From: Anarhynchus alexandrinus | Lineage: Eukaryota; Chordata; Aves; Charadriiformes; Charadriidae | Assembly (NCBI GenBank): GCA_008711295.1 | Contig: VUYV01000045.1 | Span: forward strand, 4,147,147-4,211,146 | Reading direction: 5' to 3' | DNA: 64,000 nucleotides | Shown: positions 46,401 to 56,700 of the stretch, piece after piece | How positions within the stretch are numbered: the stretch's first letter is position 1 | Layout of the letters: each line of letters opens with the position of its first letter | The notes under the pieces: model-generated | What the model saw: the letters and a program-made list of their open reading frames with translations, nothing else | The model's database searches: none | What the model was told of the DNA's origin: nothing | Program-made: the position numbers and the translations under genes

Positions 46401-49400
46401 GCCTGTGCTGCTGAGAAGCCTCTGTTGGCAGCTTCCCCCGCAGGGCATTTAAATTCTTTGCTTTCCAACTGTTTTTCTTTCTTTTGGGTAGCAAAGCCTT
46501 TAAAACAGGCAGAAAACTTGTCTGTGATAGCATTTGCTGCCTGATTTTGGTACAGGTCATGGCTTGCCTAGCCAAACTGATGGGAAATTTCTGCTGACAT
46601 TACTGGCGGTGCCTCCTTCCTTCATTAAACTGATTTCCAATAAGCAGAGAAACACTGTCATTTGAACAGCAGCTACTTCACTGCAATGCCCTGACTTCCC
46701 TTGTGTCCTCTAATAAAGCCAGCCCAGTTAGTTAAACAGCACTGCTAACTGGGCATGGTGGTGTTGCAAGTAGGCTCGTTATGCGTTAAAGAAAAAAGCT
46801 TACAGAGGAAAGGCAGGAAGGGCAGCAGTATCTCGGGTTTTCAGGTAGCCAAAGTCTGTATCCTTGAGCATTCCTCGCTTGGGGAATGGGGTAAGTTGTG
46901 CTGTACGAGCACTTGCAGTTAATTATTCTTCAGTTATGTCTCTTCAGAGTGAGCACATTTTTTGCATTTGTTTCTTGACATGAACATCAGGAGCTGTCAG
47001 ACTGTGAGAAAGGCTGAGTTTAACACATTTTCCTTTCACTGGAAACAGTCCCAATTGAAGCCTGCGCGGCGGCTCTGTGTGACACCTCCTGGCTTGCCAT
47101 ACGGCTCCATCTCAGAGCCCGCAATCATCCGAAAGCCTGGGGGGGACAGGTGGATCTCAAATACTGAACAAGTGCCCAGGACTCACTGCTCTGTTTTCTT
47201 TCATGTCATAATTTACTAGGTGTTACAAGCGAAAAATACTATCACACGCACACGCCCACCCCACCACCACCCAACCCCCCTCCCAAGTCCTACAAACTCC
47301 AGGAGCCTGAGCCTGCAGGAAAAAGGGGTTCTTGATGTCTCCATAGGAAGGAGACATCAGCCTCCCTGTGTTGTCTGGTGATGGGTGACTGGCTGGAGGG
47401 GCAGTCGAGCCTCCTCCAGCCTCTGGCTTTGGCTTTCAGACCTCTGTCGGTGAGAACAGACCCGGTTGGGCAGGAAAGTGGTCCCAGTGCCTCCCTACCC
47501 CCACTACTTCATGCACAATATAGGTCCTCCCTCTCATTTCTGCAGGAGGCAGCATTTACCAAGAGCACAGTGCACTCCTGGTGGTGTAATCGATGTTGTT
47601 GCTGGTGCCATCAGCTAATTTGCAGCTGGTGCCAACAGCTAATTTGCCGGTGGCCTGGGTGTATGGATGAGGGAGGTGTGCTCTGGCAGCCTCCCCCATT
47701 TTACTACCCCTCCAGACAAAGCCAGTTTAAGGTTTCTCAGCGGGATAAGCAAACATCAGGTGCCAGCACCGGGCTGCTTCTGTGAAGGGAAAAGGGAGGG
47801 AGAAGCCAAGTAGCAGAACTGGGAAAAATAGCCCTTGGCACCTGGGTTTGTCTGTTCGCGCTTCAGGCAGTGGGCTGGGACAGGGCAGAGCAGGGGCTGC
47901 CGCTCCTTCAAGCAACGGTTCAGCAGGAGCTGCTGCCTCCCTTCGCCCCCAGCCTTGCCTCCACTCCAGCCTGGCTGCCCAAGGAGCATCGCTCTCCAGG
48001 CAGTGTGGGCAGGAGAGCTGTGATGGTTTTCAGACTCTCAGCAGCTTGCTCCCCTGGGTGACTGCCTGCTTCGCCTATCCCTTGAGCTGGTGCTAATCCC
48101 ACCAAATATCCCAGGCAGAGCCTCAGCTGCTTCACTGGCACCTGCCTCACAGCACTAATGGCCACACAGGCCTCGAGTCACCTCATCTCACAAAAGGAAG
48201 TATCATTTCCACTGAATACATTTGGGTCAATGAATACACAAAACCTCTGAGGCACAGAAGAGGGTCATGTGAAAGTCAGGTTAAACCCAGCTTCCTTTGA
48301 GCCGCAAACACAGTCCCTCTCCAAGACCTCCCAGCCCCGTGGCCAAGCCACTGGTGGCTTCACTGTGACATGACGCAACACAGAAGGTCCGCAAAGCCCT
48401 ATGGAAAGAGCTTTTTATTTGTTATCAGCACAAACTAATCAGTCTTTAAATGAAAAATGTCTTCTGTATTCCAAAAAACATTGCTGTCTTGGGCAACACT
48501 CCAGATGTGCTGCCTGCAGACATGGTATAGAGGCTCTGAACCTACAGAAGCATAAATAGAAAAGTCTCTATTACACTTAATAGCAAGAAAATAGTCACAA
48601 GTTGGAATTGTCACAAGGAACTCACCTTCATAAAGCTGTCACCTTTCAGGATTCAGAGCGGTCACAGATAGAATATCCCCTGAATTTTTCTGTGCGGGTA
48701 GTAAGCTTTACAAATACCATGGACCACTTACCGGAGCATTACCCTTCATAGCCGCTATACAGTGAGGATGGATTTCAAGAGGAGGCAAAAGCCTTTGTGA
48801 TCTGGTTGCCAAGCCCGTGAACAATCTAGTCCTGACTGTTCTCAGTCTAAATGGTGATTTTCCCTTTCCCCTACAGAGGTTCACAAACTACCTGACTGGG
48901 CTAATGCAGGTGATTGTAGTAACTGAACCATAAGTCGTTGCCAGAAAATTGGTGAGTTTATTCGTCTTGCAGATTCAACTGCCTAGAGATTAGTTTCCTT
49001 CAGCTCTCAAACCAGTTCCTGGTTGCAGTAGCATGCAGGACAATCAACTAGTGCAGATCCAGACATTGACTGACGAGTTAGCTCGTGAGATAAAGTCACT
49101 GCAGTGCCTGGTTTCTGGACCTACTGAGCAATTATCAGTAGCATTAGGAAAAGGTAAGATAAGCATATTCCCATGCTTACTTTCTGGTTATTAACCAACA
49201 TGCCAATCGGAAATCCTTTGGCTTTATGTTGGAAAACTATCAACCACAAACTTCAAGAAGTAAGTAGGGCAAACATTTTGTTTTAAAGCACATAGCAAAC
49301 TGAGACCCTGAAGGAACTTACTCCTTGGGATGTTGTCCAGAGGACATTTCCTGACAGTTGATGTTTATTTTTGTACCAGGCATCTTCTGTACCTCTGAGG

Positions 49401-50518
49401 CTGAGTTTGCGTATTGCTCATTAGGTGCTACCTTCATTACCTGCTCCTGGCAGGGAAGGCATTAAACAAAGCGCATCCTCTTCCAACATTTATGGGGACA
49501 CATTTATGATGTAGTGCTGGAGAGGTCAGCAGACCCAGACCAACTCTTGCCATGACTGCAGATGCAGTTGCAGAAGATGAGAGGAGCACTGTACTGAAGA
49601 CAGCACCCAACTGGGCTTTCAGGAGAGTGAGGCAAGCATGATCTGCAGCTTTTATTGTGACATTGGGAAAATAATTTCACTAACCACTGCCTTGATTTCC
49701 AGCCTGATAGTGAAGCTAGCACTGCATTTCCTTGCAGAGGAAAACATCTGTTTGGGGGGTTTTCACACCGATAGAACAGGGAGTGGGGGAGCTTGGGCTT
49801 TGTGTGATCTTTTCTGTGTTGCCCTGGCTCCTGCAGGCAGGCAGCCAGGCAGCCAGGTCCAAGCAGGGAGGCACAGCATGTACTGAACTGTCCTACAGAG
49901 ATGCTGGATCCCATCCCAACACTGAAGATCTGATTGCTGTCATCATGCAACCACATTTAGTCGCCTTTTTATTTTTTTATTTTTTCAATGGTGTGACAGA
50001 CTTGCCTTGCCAAGCTAAAAAGCTCAGGGAAATATCTGCAGAGATGCAGAGGGGGTGAGTCATGCAGAGTCTGGGAGCTGACGGCAGAGACCCTTGTGTG
50101 GAAGGCTGTGGTTAAAGGAGGTGGGAAGGTTTTTTGCCGGCCACAGGACTGAAGTGGGCAGGTGTAGATGAGTCAAGTAAAGGCTGCTGCAAAACAAGAT
50201 CTCTGCGGGTGAAATCAGGGGGGTTGCTGGTAACACCAGGGAGTTTTATGGGTCAACTCAGAGCTTCAATTTCCTTTCTATACCCTCCTACTACTTCTTG
50301 ACAATCGTGCTGCTCCTGCCCTTCACTTTTTCTCTTCATTCACTTTTACTCTCTTCTTCAATTTTTCATCCTTTGTGTGCTGATACTAGCTAAATGCTTT
50401 AGCTCCCTTGTTCAACCAGCTGCTAATAGTACTGTGAGTTTTCTTTCATAGGCTGACTGATGGGAAAATAATGAGTAAAAAAAAGTACCATCATAGCACC
50501 AGCCGTATGGAAGCATAG
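37234..50518 (+). CDS. Unrecognised eight-exon gene, 197-aa partly coiled-coil protein
   Basis: The eight coding exons are 37234-37293, 41552-41638, 44237-44324, 45910-45998, 48877-48909, 49039-49153, 50000-50054 and 50452-50518. Their lengths sum to 594 nt: 197 codons and a TAG stop. Every junction agrees in phase (0,0,1,0,0,1,2). Acceptors are pyrimidine-rich with AG; donors are mostly strong (GTGAGT, GTACGT, GTAAGA, GTGAGT), but exon 2 has a poor one (GTTTCT). The protein has a Gly-rich start (MPGRRGSSGGGGGG), then a helical middle with FIQQRFEQAMVAFSQ, NYLTGLMQ and DNQLVQIQTLTDELAREIK (leucines spaced as in a coiled coil, about residues 93-175), and a basic tail SKKKYHHSTSRMEA. No signal peptide or membrane segment is seen. 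I do not recognise the family. A small nuclear or chromosome-associated coiled-coil protein is a guess. Confidence 0.65.
37855..37890 (+). repeat. (GTT)n-like microsatellite
   Basis: A short run of GTT/GTTATT units in intron 1 of the eight-exon gene. Confidence 0.8.
38048..38125 (-). mobile_element. Old CR1-type 3' end fragment
   Basis: GGAGGCCAGAAGGGACC followed by ATCATGTAGTCTGACCTC is the inverted 3' end signature of an old sauropsid CR1 group, distinct from the young CR1 at 24.8 kb. It is truncated and lies in intron 1 of the eight-exon gene. Confidence 0.65.
41552..41638 (+). CDS. Exon 2 of the eight-exon gene
   Basis: Residues 21-49, SESGLQARVRRAGVQLAADT... to MKQEK. The acceptor CTCTGTGTCTCAG is strong; the donor AAAAG|GTTTCT is weak. 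Another donor, GAA|GTATGA near 41676, would break the frame downstream (stop in exon 5). This is the least certain junction of the model. Confidence 0.5.
44237..44324 (+). CDS. Exon 3 of the eight-exon gene
   Basis: Residues 50-78 plus one base. The acceptor follows a long pyrimidine tract (TCTTCCACTGTTCCTAG) and the donor is AAG|GTGATT. It reads QKGVFQCLTAVLLQLHGHAC then RRLSLQQEQ without a stop. The exon changes phase from 0 to 1, which exon 4 requires. Confidence 0.55.
44604..44660 (+). repeat. Compound (CA)n/(TC)n microsatellite
   Basis: GTGCGTGCGCGTG is followed by a CA run and then a CT run, all within intron 3 of the eight-exon gene. The alternating purine-pyrimidine part could adopt Z-DNA. 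Confidence 0.9.
45910..45998 (+). CDS. Exon 4 of the eight-exon gene
   Basis: Residues 79-108. Acceptor CATTCTTATTTTCAG and donor CAG|GTACGT are both strong. Only one of the three frames is compatible with the exons on both sides; it reads PQDRSSPPVFSTIAFIQQRF and continues EQAMVAFSQ. Confidence 0.7.
47601..47648 (+). repeat. 24-bp tandem repeat, two copies
   Basis: 47601-47624 and 47625-47648 share GCTGGTGCCA(T/A)CAGCTAATTTGC, differing at two bases. They lie in intron 4 of the eight-exon gene. Confidence 0.9.
48877..48909 (+). CDS. Exon 5 of the eight-exon gene (33 nt)
   Basis: Residues 109-119, RFTNYLTGLMQ. A very strong acceptor (TTTTCCCTTTCCCCTACAG) and the donor CAG|GTGATT. Being 33 nt and in phase 0 on both sides, it can be skipped without changing the frame, so it may be an alternative exon. 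Confidence 0.6.
49039..49153 (+). CDS. Exon 6 of the eight-exon gene
   Basis: Residues 120-157 plus one base. It reads DNQLVQIQTLTDELAREIKS then LQCLVSGPTEQLSVALGK, the core of the predicted coiled coil. The donor AAAAG|GTAAGA is strong. The acceptor ATGCAG is preceded by an alternative TTGCAG ten bases upstream, which would add a stop. Confidence 0.7.
50000..50054 (+). CDS. Exon 7 of the eight-exon gene (55 nt)
   Basis: Residues 158-175 plus two bases, DLPCQAKKLREISAEMQR. The donor GGG|GTGAGT is consensus. Upstream is a T-rich tract ending GTGACAG. It enters in phase 1 and leaves in phase 2. Confidence 0.65.
50452..50518 (+). CDS. Exon 8 (last coding exon) of the eight-exon gene
   Basis: Residues 176-197, GLTDGKIMSKKKYHHSTSRM then EA and TAG at 50516-50518. 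A branch-point-like CTGCTAAT lies ahead of the acceptor TTTTCTTTCATAG. The last codons run into the start of a MIR-like SINE, which would form the 3' UTR. No clear AATAAA was found close downstream. Confidence 0.6.
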
Positions 50519-50740
50519 TGGGTAGGGTACTGTCTTTCAAGGGAAAAGTGGGCATCCACCCCCCCCACTCTGGTCCAGACGACCTGTATCATCTTCAGTG
50601 TGACATTTCACCTCTCTGCACCACAAGTCCCCGTCTGTACCACAGGGTTAATAATGCTGCCTTTCCTCATAGGGATATGGTGAGGAAAGGAGTAGTTAAC
50701 ATCAGGAGGCACTCAACAGAGTGATGGGGCCGATTCATTC
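50497..50740 (+). mobile_element. MIR-type (CORE) SINE
   Basis: From GGAAGCATAGTGGGTAGGG onward the order of blocks is that of MIR: the 5' promoter part, then TGTGACATTTCACCTCTCTG, a CCCCGTCTGTA block, TTAATAATGCTGCCTTTCCT and CTCATAGGGATATGGTGAGG. Divergence is high, as expected for an element older than birds. It overlaps the end of the last coding exon and supplies the start of the 3' UTR. Confidence 0.7.
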
Positions 50741-53700
50741 GGAGGTAGGCACAAGATAGTCAGGAACTGCGGAGACCTGGAGCAAACCCAGAAGATGAGG
50801 TTTTTCAGGGGAAGACTTGTCCCTTTATTAACTGTTAGCATAACAGGACTCTGATCCATGTGGGGATCCCTCTTTTTTTTATAATACAAGTAGTAAGTGA
50901 AAGTACTTCATATTAATTGAGAGCAGTTTACTTGAGAAGGAGTTTTGTGAAAACAGGCCTATTTATAAACACAGAAGTAACATATTCAGCTTCTTGTGCG
51001 GGTTGGTTCAAAACAATTCATAGAAACTGTTCTGATGAGAAACTCAGAGGTTGGCTGACATTCTTATAGAAGCTGTCTGCTTTCTTTGGAAATATTACGT
51101 TTTGTTGAAAAAAAACAAAACTAAAAATATCACCCAAACTAAAAAGCTTCTCAATGGGAAAAATATGTCATAGTTGTTGGTAGAGTCCTTAAAACTTTTA
51201 TTCTACCTGTTTTCATGTAAGCTCTAGAAACTTGGCCTGCGTGACTCGCTTTTGTGCCTTTGATAAATTACAGTCTCATGAAAGTTGCAATCCAAATTTG
51301 TTCAACAAACACCAAAACCCAGGTTTTCACACTAAAGCTAAGCAAGTTCTCAAGCAGTATCGCCCTGCCACTGACCGATGTCATCACACACATACATGTG
51401 GCTCCAACACCAGTGACTGTGGGCTATGATCAGGTGAATTTGATGGGGTGAATCAGGAGCTGAGGCATGTCCCGTACAGGGTTTAGCCTGCAGCAGGACA
51501 GCCTGCAGAGCCCATGCTGCCAGCATGACGAGAGAAGTGTCCAGGTTGTCCCCAGATGAAGATGCATCAAGGCATCTATGCAGCTTTAAAATGACTGAAG
51601 GGACTTCATGTGTTACTGCCCTGCTCCTACTTGTCACCATTCCCTGTCTGGAAGTTATAGTCAGCAGCAAAGGCCGGTGGGTGGGAGCTCACGGCTCTGG
51701 GACCAAAGTCTGCTACTTCTATATTACGGTGCTGAGTGATGGGGCTTGAACTAAGCTGAAGATTTTCCTCTGGAGAAAACCTGGGAGCACTCTCTTGCTC
51801 TGTTTCACCTGCAGACTGGTGGGAGCAGGACACTCATCGGGTGGGCAGTGACAAGCAGCATCCAGCTGCTGGGCAGCAGTTGCCGCCCTCCCAGATGCTG
51901 AACTGTATAGTTATTCCACAGGGGGCAGAGTCTGTGCTTCCACCAATGCACCTTCATTGAAGCGGTAAAACTTTTATTATGTGCCCAAGCCTCAGTTGTA
52001 AGCAGCTTATCTCTAAAGAGGTAATAATTTCATTTAATTTCTAAATTAAAATCTCAGGCAAGCCAGAAAAGGTTTTCCTGACCTTTCTGCTTACACACAG
52101 CTATTCCCATCTATGTGCCACAAGAAATGTGCAGGGGTAAGTGCAATGTTGCTACTGGACACATCTAGGACTTAGCTGAGTCCAGCAGCACTGCAAACAT
52201 CCGGACAAACTTTATCCCGAAATGGCCAGCACTCTGAGATGCTCACAGGATGATTTTAGAATACAGGATTCTGCGGGGTTTTTTTAAGTGTTGTACCTAG
52301 AAAAGAGAGCTTGTAAAAGACCTTAGAGGGATGGGGTCTTCCATGCTGTGGCCCCGTCAAAAGACTGGTCTGAGAAGATATAGCCTCAAATTGAGAGATA
52401 CGCTGACGAAAATCTGGAGCATCACATTGCAAGTCTCAGCGAAGGCTAATTAACACCCATGACAGCTTACATCCTGTCTGCTGGTGGAAAGGAAACATGC
52501 TGTAGGCGTCCCAAGGCTGACATTCATGCCTGGCGGCATTTCCCCCATGCTGCTGCCGTGGAGAGGGCAGCACAGCCAGCAGCGTGCCGGCATACAGACC
52601 TCTGGTACCCCGGGCCCAGGAGAGCCGGCAGGCAGACACCTGGCTGGGACAGAGGGTTTTGGGGAGCACTATTGCCCTGATGAGAGTTGCAGGCTGACTT
52701 GGCGGGGCACTCCCTGCTGACACTTCCCCCTAGTTAACCGCCGTCCCTTCCTCCTCAGCAGTTTTCTGCATGGCCTTTGCTGCTGCATTTGGAAATCTTG
52801 GAAAGGTGTGTGCAGCCCATTAGCGCACAGGAGGACCGGTGCTCCCCAGCTTGCCAGGAGTGCTGGTAACCCTGGCCATTGCTAGTGATGCCTCCAGGGC
52901 CTCCAGCCAGGACCTCCCCACGCTCCACAGCATGAGGCAGCCCACTGAGGTCTCCTGCCTGCAGAGCATCAGCCCTGGGCTTGCTGGAGCACCAGATCTG
53001 CTAGCAAATGGGGCGCTCTACGGGACTCCCCCCATCACTGGCATGGGATTGTCCCTGTCAGAAAGTGTTCAGGTGTTCCCAGCATGGCTCTGCCCGGGCC
53101 AGCCAGCCCTTGCCAGCAGCTCCCTGGCACCATCCAGAAACTGGTACGAGCTGGCTGTCCCCAGCGGGAAGTTTGGACAAGGTGTCCCTGCTTGGCAGGG
53201 CAATAGCCTTGAACAGCAAGGATGTGGACTGCCCCATGCCAAGTCACCGCAGAGCCAGGCCAATGCAATGTGCCAGCATTGCCACAGCCTGTGTTTGGCA
53301 TCTCCCCAGTCACAGGGTGAGGACACTATGAAGGACCATCCTCTGTCCTGAGCAGAGGCATGGGCAGGACCCAGCCATGCTGGCGGTGCAGCCCTGGTCT
53401 CTTTAGCTCCCTTCCCCACCCAGCAAACCCAGTTTCCCCCTGTTCATTTCACAGATCAGGCCTGGGTGCGAGATTCCCTGGTGCTATGAGAGCATTTGGG
53501 AGGCTACATCCACAATAACAGCACCGTTTACCTCCTCTAACTGGGGCTGCCCCGTGCAGCACCTCAGCCCTTGAGCAGGTTTCACAGGATGCTCCTCGGG
53601 CAGCCCTGGCACGTGGCTGCTTTCGGAGCACACAGGACAACCTCAGCTTCCCCACGGATGCTGAAGACTTTCACCTTGGCCGCCCGCAGTGCTCTCCCCT

Positions 53701-56700
53701 GTAGGGGTGGAAGGTTTCTTACCAAGCACGAAGGCAAAGCCGGTTCCTCTCAGAAGATGCTCCACAGGACCTGTGCATGTTTCCTCTGTGTGTGATGGCC
53801 TGGCAGCCACCACTTTTTGTGGCAGCCGGGTGCCCTGCCCTGTCCTACCAGCTCTCCCAGTGGCATCTCCCATCACTTTGGCCAGCCCATGGAGAAAAGG
53901 TCAGGGGAAAACACTGGATGTTGGGCAGAAGAAGACCTGTGGGAAAGAAAACAGACAGAAAGAGTGGGAGCAAGCAAGAAAACATCTCCCCTCCACAGTC
54001 TGGCAGGAGGTCCCCAGCCCTGCACTCACATTGGGTTGTCACCATGACTGGGTGAGCAGGGGGTCTGCTAACACCAGCATAGAGACTGCCTGTCCGGCCC
54101 AGGGAGGAGCATTTCAAAGCTACAAATCGCACCTGGGAAAGCACCAGGTAGAAACAGGGAAAAAGCACGCGTGTCCGTCCTGGCGCTGCCCCAGGAGTTT
54201 CCTGTGAGGCCCCCCCAGTTCAGGCAGGGAAGTGCAGCTTCCCGGTGGGGGAATCTGAGGTGAAGGTGGGATGGATGATTTGTCTTTTGCCCTAGCTGGG
54301 GTACCTGTACCCCAAGCCCTGGCTGTGCAGACCGATATGCAGGTGGTAGTCACGTGCCAGCTGGAGTGCACTGGGGAGCAGCAGCCCCCCCAGGAGTCCC
54401 AGACCCACACCCAGCCACCCTTTTTCATTTCAGTGTCTCCTTGGCTCCAGGGCTGCTAGGTCAAATAATCGCAAACACAGAAGTGTCTTTTTCTAAAGCA
54501 TCTTGAGAGCCTGAATCACTTTTGCCCTCAGCATTTAGTGGTGGCAGCCTATAGGCCGTTTGGAGAGGATGTCCCTGGCCCTCTCCACCATATTCCCATT
54601 CTCTGGGTCCATCTAGCACTGGCCGCACAGCCCTGCTTTAGCTACGTGTCTCTGAGTCCTTCATCACCCTGCCAGGGATCCTCTTTTCCCACCCTTGCCC
54701 CTCACACTCCGTTGTGTCCAGGGGAGACCCTGGGCTGCAGGGCCCTCCCCAGCCCCGGGTGAGCCCCAGGGCCCATTGGAAAAGCAAACCTGTGCACCTG
54801 CTGGCAGTGGTCTTGAAGGTGAGCTCCTCTGACTGGCAGCGGTGGGAGGACATTGCTAATCTGCACGGGCCCACTTCAGCGCCCAGAGCTGACCTGGGTG
54901 GGACTCCAAGCTAAAGCCAGAGCAAAGCCAGACTAAATGTTTCAGGCTTAGGAAAGTTTGGCATTTTCCTTTTCCACCTGATTTTCAGTCCCACGTGTTG
55001 TGCTGCTGATTTCCTGCATGCCCACAGGAAACTCACTTCGTCCTCCTCCTCAGCATCCTCCCAGGGAGGAACACTGAACAAGTGAACGAAAAGCAGCTAA
55101 GAGCTGGGTCCCGTTACTGCAACAATGCCAGTGTACTTGGCATGTTCTTGTGGACCCCACTTGTGCCAGTGTTGACAGGCACCTTTGAGAGCAGGAAAAA
55201 TGAGAGCTGGAGGGCTACAGGGCCCTCCCAATGTGGTCATAAGCCCCAGGGTTGAGCTGAGCCAAGTAATTCATCCTCCCGTTGCTCACGTGTGCCTGGG
55301 GCAGTGCCCGTTCCCTGACAGAGAGCCTTTGACACTCACTGAAGCTAGAAGATCTGGGCAAGTCTCACCTCAGCAGGGTGAGATATCTCCAGGCTTGTTT
55401 GGAGGTCAGCTTCAGATGGTGCCATGGTGTCAGCCCGTGTGGGCTATTTCAGCCACCAGCATGAATGGAACCAGAGGGTTTCCACCCACTCCCCATCTGC
55501 GCTCTCACATTTGGCAGTCTTTTAAGCCCAGTCACACAGTTATCCAGTGCCACCACAGCCAGGCAGTCTCCTGCTAGCTAGGCCCAGGAGTACTTAGCAC
55601 CCACGGTCAGCCATGCACGGGTGCCTGGAGCCTCGCGTGGCTGCGAGGGACTCCAGAAGGGCTCCGTCCTTAAGAAAACCAAGGTCAAAATGGGTAAACA
55701 CCATCACACAGCTCTTACTGCATGACACCTACTACTCCTACACTTTCTCCCATCCACACATCGCTTCCCACAAGCAGCACCTTTGACTTCAGTCTCCACA
55801 AAGCTGGTTAATAGTTAAATGTCAACCAAAGCAGCAAAACCTTCGCAATTCTGCAACAGCCCTGAGCTCCCCGGTACCACGCAGCTGGCACAGTGATTGA
55901 GGGCTCGGGAGGAAGCAGCACGTACTGTGTACGTGGGTGTGCTCCTCTCATTGCACAAGAGGAGGGTGTTACTGGAGTATCGCTCGTGTTTCTCATTCCA
56001 CACGTGACACTGTCACCTGCTCTGCAAAGGAAAAGCCATATGGTGAGCCGTGAGTGAGACAGGGAACAACCAAATGAAGCTGCAGTTGTCTGACGTAGGA
56101 GAACCTTCATACATCCTGAAGGCGTGCTTCACACCATATCGCTCTGACTGCTCTCTTTGAGGTCCCTAAAGATTTGAGTGTTACCTGTCATGGGAACCAG
56201 GGGTAAATGAGGTAGAAAATCTCAGTCTGGTTCACTGGAGGATCTGGGGCCATGGATAGACCCGTGGTTTGCTGGAAGCAAATGTCATTACTGTCCTTCC
56301 AGGGCAAGTGCAAGTGTCTATAGGCCACCCAAGCCAACATAGGACCCTGACGTACTGCAAATAGGCCTGCACGTTAGGGTTTTATATCGAAGCACAACCC
56401 AGCTGCTGGACCTGTTACATCCTCAAACACCAACCTTGTCTCCTCTCTTGTCCCAGGCCGCAGTCACATCCCATTGCCCACTGCTGGGAAGATAAGTGGC
56501 AGGCTCCTAACTTCTGATTACATCTTCTAAATCTCAAGCATTGAAGGAGCCAGAGCTGGGACGCAGTCACAGTGGCTCTTCTGCTCCACAGGTATCAGTG
56601 GATTAATGAGGGGAGACCTGGATGCAGAAATTAGCCCCATAAAGCTGCAGCCTGAGGCAATACTGCTCCTTTTGCATATGAAAGAAATGGCAGTTGCTGA

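Noticed and set aside
52762..52805. Exon-like segment after a strong acceptor with GTGTGT donor
   Set aside because: Weak donor and no partner exons found.
52839..54207. Plus-strand frames of 170 and 172 codons
   Set aside because: GC-rich, Ser/Pro/Gly-biased, with overlapping frames open on both strands and no domain or splice pattern.
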